This document shows, piece after piece, positions 51,418 to 61,040 of a stretch of DNA of 64,000 bases. The DNA comes from Alistipes sp. Its GTDB lineage: Bacteria > Bacteroidota > Bacteroidia > Bacteroidales > Rikenellaceae. The stretch lies in assembly GCA_017631035.1 (NCBI GenBank), contig JAGBUB010000028.1, positions 1-64,000 on the forward strand, given 5' to 3'. Below the pieces are notes generated by a model. It did not search any database. It saw only the letters and a program-made list of their open reading frames with translations, and had not been told where the DNA came from. Made by a program: the position numbers and the translations under genes. Numbering within the stretch: position 1 is the stretch's first letter; the number at the start of each line of letters is the position of its first letter.

Positions 51418-52719
51418 ATGAAGAAGTACTTACTTTCAGCATTTGCCATCGTGGCCCTGCTATGCGTGGCTTGTGGTGGCGGTGGCGACGACGCCCCTAC
51501 TACCGTGCCCGTGTCGGGCATTAAGCTCGATAAGAGTTCGCTCAGCCTTGAGATTGGCGAGAAGGCTACCGTGACGGCTACCATTGCGCCCGCTGACGCA
51601 ACAAATAAGTCGATTACGTGGAGCTCGGCAAACAGCTCTATAGCAACCGTTAACAATGGCGTTGTAGAGGGTGTTGCCACAGGCGAGACAACCATCACGG
51701 CCAAGACCAACGATGGTGGCTACTCTGCAACTATTCCCGTAAAGGTTCTTCCCAAAACTGTTAAAGTTACAGAGATAAAGTTGGTAGGTGTACCTGCTGA
51801 AACCGAAAAAGGTCGTAGTACCACTTTTTCGGCAGTAATTACCCCTGCCGATGCAACCGATATGAGCGTAACTTTCACAAGCAGCAACCCCGAGGTGGCA
51901 ACAGTCGAGTTCACCAAAGCGGAGTCGAACTACTCATTGGCACTGCTTAAAGCAGTTGGCAATGGCAAGGCGACAATCACAGCCACAGCAAACGATGGTA
52001 GCGGAGTAAAGGCAACGGCAGAAGTTGAAGTTGTAGGTGTTGAGCCAACAGCCTTAACCATTAATGGCAAAACCGAGGCTGAGATTTACACTTGGCACGG
52101 AAATACAGTGGAATTGGATATAGCCACCACACCTGCTGGTGCCGACCTGACACGACTGAATTGGCAATTCACTGACCCGTATTCAGAATTCGATGTTTTG
52201 CAATATAGCGTAACAAGCGACAAGGTTACAATCGATATGAATTATCCCAAAAATAACGACAACTTAACAGGAGGTTACATAAAGGTTTGGTCTTCTGATT
52301 ACAGCACTCTATTAGCCTCAGTAGATGTCTATTGCCAAACTCTCGGATGGTTATTCAAGAAGAAGTCAAATGGAGATACCAATTATTTATGGCCATTTAC
52401 AGATGTAAGCGCGACTCTACAATATACCTATAACTGGAATCTCTCCGCCACAAATGAGCCTATTTGTTTTAATGCATTCTACTATACAAATGGATACACA
52501 TCAAATGCCGATCCAGAACTATACTACGAAGATATGTACATCCCTAATTCGGCATACACACTTACATCGAGTGCACCCGATAAGTTGAAAGTTACAAGAG
52601 AGGCCGATGGCAAGGGTTGGAAATTGGAGCGTCTGGACACTACCTCACTTGTGGCAGTAACCCTCACTTATACTTGCGGAAGACACACACAGACCTACAC
52701 AATCAATCTGATTCCGTAG
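51418..52719 (+). CDS. lipoprotein with bacterial Ig-like (BIG2) domains
   Basis: 433 residues. Lipobox VACG (MKKYLLSAFAIVALLCVACG) and an acidic/Gly linker GGGGDDAP. Two BIG2 domains: VSGIKLDKSSLSLEIGEKAT to about 105, with ITWSSANSSIATVNNGVVEG, and a second to about 205 (VTEIKLVGVPAETEKGRSTT, VTFTSSNPEVATVE). The remaining ~225 residues are an unrecognised, probably beta-rich region in more AT-rich codons. It is probably surface-exposed and may act in binding or assembly. A terminator follows. Confidence 0.85.
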   Translation: MKKYLLSAFAIVALLCVACGGGGDDAPTTVPVSGIKLDKSSLSLEIGEKATVTATIAPADATNKSITWSSANSSIATVNNGVVEGVATGETTITAKTNDGGYSATIPVKVLPKTVKVTEIKLVGVPAETEKGRSTTFSAVITPADATDMSVTFTSSNPEVATVEFTKAESNYSLALLKAVGNGKATITATANDGSGVKATAEVEVVGVEPTALTINGKTEAEIYTWHGNTVELDIATTPAGADLTRLNWQFTDPYSEFDVLQYSVTSDKVTIDMNYPKNNDNLTGGYIKVWSSDYSTLLASVDVYCQTLGWLFKKKSNGDTNYLWPFTDVSATLQYTYNWNLSATNEPICFNAFYYTNGYTSNADPELYYEDMYIPNSAYTLTSSAPDKLKVTREADGKGWKLERLDTTSLVAVTLTYTCGRHTQTYTINLIP

Positions 52720-52752
52720 GCGCCGTTTGGCTTCGGCAACAAAACAGCAAAA

Positions 52753-52788
52753 AACAACCTCTCTTTGGGTAGAGAGGTTGTTTTTTTG
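52753..52788 (+). terminator. terminator of the Ig-like lipoprotein gene
   Basis: Perfect 12-bp stem AACAACCTCTCT / AGAGAGGTTGTT (52753-52764 with 52771-52782), then TTTTT. Confidence 0.92.
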
Positions 52789-52898
52789 TTGCTTGTTACA
52801 CTGTCCTGGTATTTATGTTTTAGGCTTGTGAAGCCCGCGAAACCGCAGTTTACCGAGCGTAAATGAGGATTTCGATGGCGAGCACAAGAGAGAAAACA

Positions 52899-52950
52899 CC
52901 CCATTAGACAATTCTAACAAAATGGGGTTGTGAGCTCTGCCCACAACCCC
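52899..52950 (-). terminator. overlapping hairpins behind gdhA
   Basis: Minus strand: GGGGTTGTG / CACAACCCC (52942-52950 with 52924-52932) followed by ATTTTGTT. A second stem CCCCATT / AATGGGG (52921-52927 with 52899-52905) shares the CCCC, so the two are mutually exclusive. Probable gdhA terminator with a weak T-tract. The rest of 52790-52998 has no supported gene. Confidence 0.55.
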
Positions 52951-52998
52951 GACTCAAATACTTACGTCCTATATTATTTAACCTAACCTAATCTTGCA

Positions 52999-54354
52999 TT
53001 AAACGATACCCTGAGCAAGCATTGCCTCAGCAACGGTCATAAAGCCTGCGATATTGGCGCCCTTAACATAGTTTACATAACCATCGGGCTCGGTACCATA
53101 CTGCACACACACGGCGTGAATCTTCTTCATAATCTCCTGCAACTTGGCATCAACCTCCTCGCCGCTCCACTTCAGACGCATAGAGTTCTGTGTCATCTCA
53201 AGACCTGAGGTAGCAACACCACCTGCGTTAGAGGCCTTACCAGGAGAGTAGAGAATCTTAGCATTCTGGAAGATCTCGATAGCCTCGGGAGTAGAGGGCA
53301 TATTTGCACCCTCGACAACGCACATACAGCCGTTAGCAACCAATGCCGCAGCCTGCTCGCCGTTAAGCTCGTTCTGTGTAGCGCAAGGCATAGCGATATC
53401 GCACTTTACACCCCAAGGACGCTCGCCCTCGAAATACTGAGCCGAAGGATACTTCACTGCATACTCACGGATGCGGCCACGAAGCATATTCTTAAGCTCG
53501 AAGATATACTGCAACTTATCCTCGTCGATACCATCGGGATCGTAGATATAACCACTTGAGTCAGACATAGTAACCACCTTTGCTCCAAGCGAGAGAGCCT
53601 TCTCGGCAGCATACTGAGCTACGTTACCCGAACCTGAGATGGCAACCACCTTGCCGGCATATGAGTCGCCCTTTGTAGCGAGCATAGCCTGACCAAAGTA
53701 GCAAGCACCGTAACCTGTTGCCTCGGGACGCTTGATAGAACCACCGAAGGTGATACCCTTACCAGTGAATGTACCTGTGAACTCGTTCTGCAAACGCTTG
53801 TACTGACCAAACATATAGCCTACCTCGCGACCACCTACGCCGATGTCACCGGCGGGCACGTCGGTGTCGGGACCGATGTGACGATACAACTCTGTTACGA
53901 AGCTCTGGCAGAAGCGCATAATCTCCATATCAGACTTACCCTTGGGGTTGAAATCAGATCCACCCTTACCGCCACCCATAGGCAGAGTAGTAAGGCTGTT
54001 CTTGAAGGTCTGCTCGAAGGCAAGGAACTTCAAGATGCTGAGGTTTACGCTTGCGTGGAAACGGATACCGCCCTTGTAGGGACCAATAGCGCTATTCATC
54101 TGCACACGATAGCCCTTGTTGATCATCACCTCACCCTTGTCCGATACCCAGGGTACACGGAACATAATTACACGCTCGGGCTCGGCGATACGCTCCAAAA
54201 CCTTCATCTTGATAAGCTGAGGATTCTCCAATATATAAGGAGCCACACTCTCAACCACCTCGCGAACCGCCTGGTGGAATTCGGGCTCATTAGGATTCTT
54301 TGCTACGATGTCGGCCATAAACTGATCGACATACTCTTTAACTGAAATATTCAT
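52999..54354 (-). CDS. gdhA: NADP-specific glutamate dehydrogenase
   Basis: 451 residues from the ATG at 54354 (MNISVKEYVDQFMADIVAKN). This is the normal length for hexameric GDH; the frame extends 58 codons upstream through the promoter and is rejected there. Motifs: IGPYKGGIRFHASVN, the catalytic-lysine region LPMGGGKGGSDFNPKGKS, VPAGDIGVGGREVGYM, NAD(P) site SGSGNVAQYAAEKA and VVEGANMPSTPEA. It assimilates ammonium into glutamate with NADPH. Confidence 0.96.
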   Translation of the reverse strand: MNISVKEYVDQFMADIVAKNPNEPEFHQAVREVVESVAPYILENPQLIKMKVLERIAEPERVIMFRVPWVSDKGEVMINKGYRVQMNSAIGPYKGGIRFHASVNLSILKFLAFEQTFKNSLTTLPMGGGKGGSDFNPKGKSDMEIMRFCQSFVTELYRHIGPDTDVPAGDIGVGGREVGYMFGQYKRLQNEFTGTFTGKGITFGGSIKRPEATGYGACYFGQAMLATKGDSYAGKVVAISGSGNVAQYAAEKALSLGAKVVTMSDSSGYIYDPDGIDEDKLQYIFELKNMLRGRIREYAVKYPSAQYFEGERPWGVKCDIAMPCATQNELNGEQAAALVANGCMCVVEGANMPSTPEAIEIFQNAKILYSPGKASNAGGVATSGLEMTQNSMRLKWSGEEVDAKLQEIMKKIHAVCVQYGTEPDGYVNYVKGANIAGFMTVAEAMLAQGIV

Positions 54355-54386
54355 AGTATAGGTAGTTTTGTTAATTAATTCTGTTG

Positions 54387-54416
54387 CAAATTTAGTAAAA
54401 TTTATTAATAATACAA
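54387..54416 (-). promoter_or_regulatory. promoter of gdhA
   Basis: Minus strand: TTG (54414-54416), 19-bp gap, TAAATTTG (54387-54394); ~28-nt leader to the ATG at 54354. Confidence 0.7.
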
Positions 54417-54556
54417 CTTTTTTACCCATAAAAATCACACTTTTATGCATACATATGTCATAAACACCCCGCACTGCATATTTCAAACGCATATTTATCG
54501 TATTGCAATTTGTAGCAAAACATATCATAATGTATGGATTTTTCGGATAAAAAGAG

Positions 54557-54564
54557 TATCTTTG
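54557..54564 (+). promoter_or_regulatory. -7 element TATCTTTG before the BNR-propeller gene
   Basis: TAnnTTTG match, 47 bp before the ATG at 54611; no clear -33 TTTG at the usual distance. Confidence 0.45.
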
Positions 54565-54610
54565 TATATATTTATTGCAAATAAGCCTAATCTACTTAAC
54601 ATTTATAATT

Positions 54611-55642
54611 ATGAAGAGATTCCTTTCTTTTATTGCCCTTTTTATGATGCTTGCAGCCATTTCAACCGCACAAGCACAGCAAATTGCCTACTCGGTAGAC
54701 AAGATCTGGGACAATGGTATGCACAACGCCTTTACTTCGATTGAGAAGTTCAAGGGTGAGTACTACGTAACATTTCGCGAAGGCGAGAGCCACATCTTCG
54801 ACAAAAATGGAAATGCCGCGGGTAAGATTCGCATCCTGCACTCGAAGGATGGCGTTAAGTGGGAGGCTCTGCCTGCCATTGGCAAGGAGGGCTACGATCT
54901 GCGTGACCCGAAGTTTTCGATTACACCCGACGGCCGACTGATGGTTATCATCGGAGGCTCTATATATAAAAATAAGGAGTTGGTTGGCAGTCAGCCCCAC
55001 GTTATGTTCAGCCACGACGGCCGCACCTTTAGTGAGCCTCAGCCCGTGAACGTAGATCCACGCTACCGCACCGAGCGTGACTGGTTGTGGCGTGTGACGT
55101 GGCACAATGGCGTAGGCTACTCGATAAGTTATGGTCGTAACGAGAATGGACAGACTCCGCTATATCTGTATTCGACAACCGACGGCATCAACTACAAGCA
55201 TATTCAGTCATTCGAGTTGGATAACTTCCCCAACGAGGCTACAATTCGTTTTCTGCAAGATGGTCGTATGGCTATTATGGTACGCCGCGAGCAGGGCGAC
55301 AGAGAGTGTATGTGGGGTGTGAGCAATGCTCCCTACACCGAGTGGGAGTGGAAGAAGATGGGTACATTCCTCGGCGGTCCCGACTTTATCGTTCTCGACG
55401 ACGAGCACATCGTAGCAGGAGGTCGCACGTTCCTCACCTCAGTAGCCAAGACCTCACTCCTGCTGGGCAATAAGGATGGTCGATTCGAGCAGGTAGTGGT
55501 ACTCCCCTCGGGCGGCGATACAAGCTATCCGGGATTTGTGGTTGTGGATGATGAGCTGTGGGTGTCGTACTACTCGATGCACAACTCAAAGAACGCATCA
55601 ATCCACCTGGCAAAGATACCGTTATCTATATTTGGCAAATAA
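54611..55642 (+). CDS. secreted sialidase-like (BNR/Asp-box) beta-propeller protein
   Basis: 343 residues from the ATG at 54611, chosen because it opens a signal peptide (MKRFLSFIALFMMLAAISTAQA); the longer frame adds 12 codons. Three Asp-box-like hairpins are visible (LHSKDGVKW, MFSHDGRTF, YSTTDGINYK), together with FREGES, DLRDPKFSITPDGRLMV and VMVRREQGD-like strands. This is the fold of exo-alpha-sialidases and related six-bladed propeller glycosidases. The arginine triad was not established, so the activity is open. Monocistronic. Confidence 0.8.
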   Translation: MKRFLSFIALFMMLAAISTAQAQQIAYSVDKIWDNGMHNAFTSIEKFKGEYYVTFREGESHIFDKNGNAAGKIRILHSKDGVKWEALPAIGKEGYDLRDPKFSITPDGRLMVIIGGSIYKNKELVGSQPHVMFSHDGRTFSEPQPVNVDPRYRTERDWLWRVTWHNGVGYSISYGRNENGQTPLYLYSTTDGINYKHIQSFELDNFPNEATIRFLQDGRMAIMVRREQGDRECMWGVSNAPYTEWEWKKMGTFLGGPDFIVLDDEHIVAGGRTFLTSVAKTSLLLGNKDGRFEQVVVLPSGGDTSYPGFVVVDDELWVSYYSMHNSKNASIHLAKIPLSIFGK

Positions 55643-55649
55643 CAACACA

Positions 55650-55690
55650 AAAAAATAGGCTGCAGCGATTTCGCTGGCAGCCTATTTTAT
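55650..55690. terminator. bidirectional terminator between convergent genes
   Basis: Stem AATAGGCTGC / GCAGCCTATT (55654-55663 with 55677-55686) with an inner AGCG/CGCT stem, T-rich after it and A-rich before it. Confidence 0.88.
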
Positions 55691-55706
55691 TTACTTGACA
55701 GGAGGC

Positions 55707-56885
55707 CTAATTTACCTTTACGGTATGCTTGTGCAACAATTTGCCGGTTGCATCTAACACCTCCATTACGATCTGCTCCTTGTCGGCACGCACCTTCACG
55801 CGGTCGTTGTTCGAGTTGACAAGAATGGGGAACTCGTTATCAGCCTCGCCCTTCTCCAGGTAGCTGTAACGATGGTTATGACCGCTGAGCATTACGTCAA
55901 CACCCGCCTCGTTGAGCAGGGGCAACAACAAACGCTTAAGCTCGTTATTACCATACCAACCTATACCTTTGGCAAAGGGGATATGGAGAAGAACAATCTT
56001 CACAGGAGCCGAACGGAACTCCTCACTCTGAATGGTCTGCTTGAGCCACGCAGCCATCGACTCACGATAGGCATCGTATGCAGCAGTGCCACCATACTCG
56101 ATATCGCTATCGGGCTTATCCTCGCCACTATCGAGCACGATAAAAGCAGCGGGTCCCTCACGGAACATAAAGTAAGGCGTGTTGGTCGATGAAGGGAAGA
56201 GGTTGAGATACTCGCTGAAACCAGGGCCACGGGTCTCGTGGTTACCGCGTACGTATACCAACGGAATGTCGGTTGCGAAGGTCTCGGTTGCACGTGTCAT
56301 AAAACCCTTCTCGATATCCTCGGTAGAGCCCATAAAGCTCACCATATCACCATTGAAGACCACAAAGTCGGGATTCTCCTTACGTATATCCTTTGTAAGG
56401 GCCAACATCATCGAGTCGCGACCGTGAATATCGTTAATCATAGTAAAAGTACAATCGGCCTTCGAGTAGTCCATCGTGCGAATAGCGTAGGGCTCACGCG
56501 AATAAACATTGCTGGCGCTGATATATCCGCTGGGGATGGGGTTGTGGCCACTATCGTCAACGCCCTGCTGATAGATGCGGTAGCGATAGGTTGTGCCAGG
56601 CTTAAGGCCTGTGATACGAACGTGGTGAACGTTCGACACTACGTGGCGACCCATAAAATCCTCGTCGAAACGAGGACGCTCCTCGGCATAGAACGATGTG
56701 CCATCGTCGGGTGCAATCTCCACCCAACCCATACAACGCACCGTAGAGGTCCACACCACGGTCATCTCGGTATCGGTAACTCCTACAACCCAAGGGCCAC
56801 ACTTTGTATCAGCCTTGGGAGGATCGGCAGCAAAAGCCACCGCCGCAGCCACGAGGGCCACAATACTCAAAAACAGTCTCTTCAT
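55707..56885 (-). CDS. secreted metallophosphoesterase (purple acid phosphatase-like)
   Basis: 392 residues. Signal peptide (MKRLFLSIVALVAAAVAFA), an N-terminal fibronectin III-like domain (PWVVGVTDTEMTVVWTSTVR, VRITGLKPGTTYRYRIYQQG), then the calcineurin-like phosphatase core with metal-ligand motifs NDIHGRD, VVFNGDMVS, YVRGNHETRG, VLLHIPF and LSGHNHRYSY. It should hydrolyse phosphomonoesters or diesters in the periplasm. It lies 16 bp after the small membrane peptide gene and probably shares the transcript of the protease gene. Confidence 0.9.
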   Translation of the reverse strand: MKRLFLSIVALVAAAVAFAADPPKADTKCGPWVVGVTDTEMTVVWTSTVRCMGWVEIAPDDGTSFYAEERPRFDEDFMGRHVVSNVHHVRITGLKPGTTYRYRIYQQGVDDSGHNPIPSGYISASNVYSREPYAIRTMDYSKADCTFTMINDIHGRDSMMLALTKDIRKENPDFVVFNGDMVSFMGSTEDIEKGFMTRATETFATDIPLVYVRGNHETRGPGFSEYLNLFPSSTNTPYFMFREGPAAFIVLDSGEDKPDSDIEYGGTAAYDAYRESMAAWLKQTIQSEEFRSAPVKIVLLHIPFAKGIGWYGNNELKRLLLPLLNEAGVDVMLSGHNHRYSYLEKGEADNEFPILVNSNNDRVKVRADKEQIVMEVLDATGKLLHKHTVKVN

Positions 56886-56901
56886 ATCATTGGTTGTTAG
56901 T

Positions 56902-57063
56902 TTATTCTACAACTTCTACCTGAGCAGGAGAGCTTAACTCCACACCACCCTCAAGCCATCCCTCTGGCAACATCGAGCGGTAAGTGCCTGCACCTAGCAC
57001 CGCAAAGACAATCACAGCCAACACGGCGAGTGTGATTATTACTCCAATAAATTTCTTTATCAT
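56902..57063 (-). CDS. 53-residue single-pass membrane peptide
   Basis: ATG at 57063, TAA at 56902-56904. The product begins MIKKFIGVIITLAVLAVIVF and continues AVLGAGTYRSMLPEGWLEGG, so it has a basic start, one membrane helix (about 5-27) and an acidic end (SSPAQVEVVE). The start lies 2 nt after the TGA of the CtpA-type protease gene, and the metallophosphoesterase start is 16 bp after its stop. It fills exactly the gap between the two genes. Not recognised; possibly a partner or regulator of the protease. Confidence 0.65.
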   Translation of the reverse strand: MIKKFIGVIITLAVLAVIVFAVLGAGTYRSMLPEGWLEGGVELSSPAQVEVVE

Positions 57064-57065
57064 TG

Positions 57066-58769
57066 TCACTTCTTTATTTTAATAACCATCTCGGGGAGCA
57101 CCTTGCTCACCATCTCAGACTCGGGCTCAGGCTCGGGCAGGGGCATCTGTTCGAGAATCTCCACCGAGCGCTTCAGAACATCGTCGATAGGATAGATGTT
57201 GTAGTAGAAACCATCATCCTCCAATGCCGTATGGCGACCGATGTATGCCCTGAGCTGCGCCTCCATAACGCGACGCGAGCGGTTGATTTCGCTCATAACG
57301 GGCTTCACGCCGTGAGCCGTTGCGTAGTTTACAAAGTCGCTGAATAGCGTCTTGTCGGCATCGAGCAGGGCCGTAAGCTGGGCCATAGTCTGCACCTCGT
57401 TGATAGCCTTGCGATGACGGTCGGCATAATCCAGCGTATAGCGGTAGAGTATGTTGCGACCTGTAACCTCGGCATAGTAGCGAGTCATATCGGTGGTATC
57501 GAGCGGAATGAACACATCGGGCATAATACCGCCACCGCCATAAACAACCTTACCCTTGGGTGTAACAAACTTCAGCGAATCGGCAAAATGGATGCTATCG
57601 GCCGAGAAAAACTCATTGTTATTGTAGCGACGCACGATGTCCATATCGTAGTCGTAGTCGTTGCCATTGGTATAAGGCTTCTGAATTGAGCGACCTGTCG
57701 GTGTGAAGTAGCGTGCCACGGTAAGGCGCAAAGCCGAGCCATCGGGATAGGGAATCTGACTCTGCACCAGACCCTTACCAAACGAACGACGACCTACAAT
57801 TGTACCTCTATCGTTATCCTGCACGGCACCCGCCAAAATCTCCGACGACGAAGCACTGCCCTCGTCGATGAGCACCACCAGTGCCAAATCCGTAGCCGAG
57901 CCTGTGCCATCGCTAAACTCCTTCACCTGCTCGCGGTGACGATCCTCCGTATAGACTATAAGTTTACCAGCCGGCAGGAACTCGTTGGCAATCAAGATGG
58001 CCTGATCGAGGAATCCACCCGAATTATCGCGCAAATCGAATATGAGGCGTTTCATACCCTCGGCACGCAACTCAACCAGCGCCTTGAGCAACTCCAGATG
58101 CGAAGTGCGGGCAAATTGCGAAAGGCGTATAAATCCAATCTCGGGGGTAAGCATAAACGAGGCCTCGATGCTCTTGATGGGAATAGCGTCACGCACCACC
58201 ATCACATCCACCAAATCAGATATACCCTGACGCTGGAGCGAGAGCTTAACCTCCGAACCTCGTTTGCCACGCAGACGCTTCACCACATCGTTCTGAGGCA
58301 TCTTCACGCCTGCCACCAACGTATCGTTAATCTCAATGATTCTATCACCTGCCACGATACCAGCCTTGGCACTTGGGCCATTGGCAATGACATTGAGCAC
58401 CACGATGGTATCCGAGGCCATATTGAACGAAATACCCACACCATCGAACTCACCCTCCAAAGGCTCGTTGAGCTGCTGCATCTCGCGAGCAGGCACATAC
58501 ACCGAGTGGGGGTCGAGTTCCTGCATCATAAGCGGAATGACCAACTCGGCAAGTGAGTCCATCGAGATGGAGTCGACGAAGCGATGCTCGATGAGCATAC
58601 TTGTCTGCATAATCTTGTTGGTCATATTCATTCCGCTACGACTGATTATCGAGCGCAACTGAGTCTCGGCGCGATTGCGGCCCACAAACTGACCCAACAG
58701 AATACCCAACACCACACCTACGGCCAGCAGGAGCGGAAATATGATAGTGTGTTTTGAATTTTTATACAT
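57066..58769 (-). CDS. S41 C-terminal processing peptidase (CtpA/Prc-type) with PDZ domain
   Basis: 567 residues from the ATG at 58769 (a TTG 5 codons earlier is less likely). N-terminal membrane segment (TIIFPLLLAVGVVLGILLGQF), a PDZ domain at about 80-165 (GEFDGVGISFNMASDTIVV, AGIVAGDRIIEINDTLV), then the S41 core: IGFIRLSQFARTS, LIFDLRDNSGGFLDQAI, catalytic Ser in LIDEGSASSSEILAGAVQD and Lys in GRRSFGKGLVQSQIP. The C-terminal ~150 residues are a helical extension. It processes or degrades periplasmic proteins from their C-termini. Confidence 0.94.
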   Translation of the reverse strand: MYKNSKHTIIFPLLLAVGVVLGILLGQFVGRNRAETQLRSIISRSGMNMTNKIMQTSMLIEHRFVDSISMDSLAELVIPLMMQELDPHSVYVPAREMQQLNEPLEGEFDGVGISFNMASDTIVVLNVIANGPSAKAGIVAGDRIIEINDTLVAGVKMPQNDVVKRLRGKRGSEVKLSLQRQGISDLVDVMVVRDAIPIKSIEASFMLTPEIGFIRLSQFARTSHLELLKALVELRAEGMKRLIFDLRDNSGGFLDQAILIANEFLPAGKLIVYTEDRHREQVKEFSDGTGSATDLALVVLIDEGSASSSEILAGAVQDNDRGTIVGRRSFGKGLVQSQIPYPDGSALRLTVARYFTPTGRSIQKPYTNGNDYDYDMDIVRRYNNNEFFSADSIHFADSLKFVTPKGKVVYGGGGIMPDVFIPLDTTDMTRYYAEVTGRNILYRYTLDYADRHRKAINEVQTMAQLTALLDADKTLFSDFVNYATAHGVKPVMSEINRSRRVMEAQLRAYIGRHTALEDDGFYYNIYPIDDVLKRSVEILEQMPLPEPEPESEMVSKVLPEMVIKIKK

Positions 58770-58840
58770 ATACTCTTCTCTCAAACATCTTTAGCCACAA
58801 TCAGCAATCAACATACCAATTGCGGACCACTCATTGATTG

Positions 58841-60013
58841 TTATTTGTTCTTGAAGGTATATGTCAGACCCAACGAGATGAACGACTTAATCATCATCTG
58901 GTCGCTCAACGCCTTATCGTAGTACAAGTCGAACATAATCTGTGTCTGGAAATATGTCGAAGCCTTGATGGTAATCGTATTACGCCAATCTACGGTGGGG
59001 TGCAACATCTCGTGGTGTGCAACTACCTTTGGCTCCAAGCCCTCGGGGCTGCCATCATCGACCCACTTGTTGTAAGCCTCCTCGTACTTCTCATACTCGC
59101 GAATCTTCGACAGCGTGCTCACATTGGTAATCCAACCATAGTAGCAGTAGACGTTACCGCTGTAACCCAACCAGCCGTTCTTGCCCCAAGTGCGAGCCAT
59201 CTCAAGCTTGATTGATGAACCACCTGTGAAGAAGAGGTTCTTGTCGATATCGATACCAAACCAGTTTGTTGCGCCACGACCACGGAAGTTCTCCTCAACC
59301 TGCGAGTTCTTGGCAATGATAGCATTACCAGAGAGGGGGAATATAGAGATCTTGATGGGGAACTTGGCATTTGTGCTGGCGAAATCCATACCCACAGAGA
59401 AGTCCAAATAACCGGGAGCCATAAAGCCCGACTTAAGATGCTCGTCCAACTGCTCGGTAGCGCTCTTGTATGAGTTAGAGAACTGGCTACGGAACTTGGC
59501 AAGTGCAGTATATGACCAGTGGTCGTTCACTGCCCACTTGGGCTGTATCTGCGCCCAGAACTCATCGATATTCTTAAACCAGATACCCTCCGAATCGCTT
59601 GCCTCGGTTTTATAGTTCTGACGGCTGTAGCCATAACGTGCATTGATCTGCGTATTGTTCGAAAAACGCTCGTTTGTGTAGGTGTGCTTCAGGCCGAAAG
59701 TACCCAAAATCGACATCGTGTTGCTACCGCCCTTCGACGACTCCAACCACGCATCGTTGTATGAGGTCATAGAACCCTGCAACGAGAGCGACATCTCGAT
59801 ATAGTTACGCTCCTTACGTATGCGCTGACGCTCCAACTTTGCCTGTGCCTCGCTACTAAACTGGGTTGCGATGTTCATATTCTGCAAAGGATTCTGCAGT
59901 GTAACGTCACCTGTATTCTTGGCCTTGGTATTATCTTCAACTGCAAATTGCGCATAAAGGTTGCTCACCGACAGCGTAGCAACAAGTGTAAGTATTGCAA
60001 ATAGTCTTCTCAT
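58841..60013 (-). CDS. DUF3078-type outer-membrane protein
   Basis: 390 residues. Signal peptide ([21 protein letters not shown]), a short helical stretch ([19 protein letters not shown]), then beta-strands with many Trp/Tyr ([67 protein letters not shown]). This matches DUF3078 proteins of Bacteroidota, whose role is unknown. It is read just before the protease gene on the same strand, with 71 bp between. Confidence 0.8.
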   Translation of the reverse strand: MRRLFAILTLVATLSVSNLYAQFAVEDNTKAKNTGDVTLQNPLQNMNIATQFSSEAQAKLERQRIRKERNYIEMSLSLQGSMTSYNDAWLESSKGGSNTMSILGTFGLKHTYTNERFSNNTQINARYGYSRQNYKTEASDSEGIWFKNIDEFWAQIQPKWAVNDHWSYTALAKFRSQFSNSYKSATEQLDEHLKSGFMAPGYLDFSVGMDFASTNAKFPIKISIFPLSGNAIIAKNSQVEENFRGRGATNWFGIDIDKNLFFTGGSSIKLEMARTWGKNGWLGYSGNVYCYYGWITNVSTLSKIREYEKYEEAYNKWVDDGSPEGLEPKVVAHHEMLHPTVDWRNTITIKASTYFQTQIMFDLYYDKALSDQMMIKSFISLGLTYTFKNK

Positions 60014-60078
60014 ATGGCTATATTTTTGATTTTATACTGAAATATTTATGCAAAGTTAAAACTTTTCATAAAAATAGT

Positions 60079-60086
60079 TACATTTG
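60079..60086 (+). promoter_or_regulatory. -7 element TACATTTG of nfo
   Basis: TAnnTTTG match ~32 bp before the nfo start; the -33 part is not clear. Confidence 0.5.
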
Positions 60087-60117
60087 TGTAGCACTAATTA
60101 ATCAACATTTTTACAAT

Positions 60118-60963
60118 ATGAAATTTTTTGGCGCACACGTCAGTGCTTCAGGCGGTGTAGACAACGCCCCGCACAACGCCGCAGCCATAGGCGCAACGGC
60201 ATTCGCACTCTTTACCAAAAACCAGCGTCAGTGGGCTGCACCTGCTCTGACAACGGCACAGATAGACGCTTTTCGCGCGGCCTGCGAAAAATATCAATAT
60301 ACACCGGCACAAATTCTGCCACACGATAGTTACCTCATCAACCTCGGACACCCCGAGGCCGAAGGGTTGGAGAAGTCGCGCGCTTCGTTCATTCACGAGA
60401 TGGAGCGTTGCCAAATGTTGGGCCTCGACCGCCTGAACTTCCACCCCGGAAGCCACCTAAAGAAGATTTCCGAGGAGGAGAGCCTTGCGCTTGTAGCCGA
60501 GTCAATCAACATCGCCCTCGACAAGACCGAAGGTGTTACGGCCGTTATTGAGAACACCGCCGGACAGGGCTCAAATCTTGGCTATGCCTTCTGGCATCTG
60601 GCATATATCATCGACCGCGTGGAGGATAAGTCGCGCGTGGGAGTATGTCTCGACACTTGTCACTCGTTTGCAGCGGGTTACGACCTCTCAACCGAGGAGG
60701 GTTGCGACAAGGTGTTTGCCGAGTTTGAACGCGAGGTGGGATTCAAGTATCTGCGCGGTATGCACCTCAACGATGCGATGAAGGTGTTGGGCAGTCGCGT
60801 TGACCGCCATATGCCTATGGGTGAGGGTTACTTGGGTATCACGCCATTCCGCTATATTGCGCGCGATGCTCGCTTTGATGATATTCCGTTGATTCTCGAA
60901 ACGCCCGACGAGAGCCGCTGGGCCGAGGAGATTGCAATGCTGAAGAGTTTTGCCGAGGAGTAA
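60118..60963 (+). CDS. nfo: deoxyribonuclease IV (AP endonuclease Nfo)
   Basis: 281 residues from the ATG at 60118 ([21 protein letters not shown]), standard length. The longer frame reaches back into the divergent gene and is rejected. Zinc-site motifs: [62 protein letters not shown] and LETPDE. It cuts DNA 5' of abasic sites in base-excision repair. Confidence 0.96.
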   Translation: MKFFGAHVSASGGVDNAPHNAAAIGATAFALFTKNQRQWAAPALTTAQIDAFRAACEKYQYTPAQILPHDSYLINLGHPEAEGLEKSRASFIHEMERCQMLGLDRLNFHPGSHLKKISEEESLALVAESINIALDKTEGVTAVIENTAGQGSNLGYAFWHLAYIIDRVEDKSRVGVCLDTCHSFAAGYDLSTEEGCDKVFAEFEREVGFKYLRGMHLNDAMKVLGSRVDRHMPMGEGYLGITPFRYIARDARFDDIPLILETPDESRWAEEIAMLKSFAEE

Positions 60964-60966
60964 GAA

Positions 60967-61002
60967 AAAGGGTGTCTAACTATTGAAGTTAGACACCTTT
61001 TA
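60967..61002. terminator. bidirectional terminator
   Basis: Perfect 11-bp stem GGTGTCTAACT / AGTTAGACACC (60971-60981 with 60987-60997), TTTT after and AAAAA before. Confidence 0.9.
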
Positions 61003-61040
61003 TCATTGAATCCATTAGAAAGAGTCTTGTTAGACGATTT

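Noticed and set aside
52695..52904. 70-codon minus-strand frame between the Ig-like lipoprotein and gdhA
   Set aside because: Overlaps a strong terminator and ends in composition-driven sequence. The stretch at about 52825-52890 might be a dispersed repeat, but no second copy exists in the window to prove it.
54355..54528. N-terminal extension of glutamate dehydrogenase by 58 codons
   Set aside because: The extension covers the consensus promoter at 54387-54416 and is absent from the normal family length.
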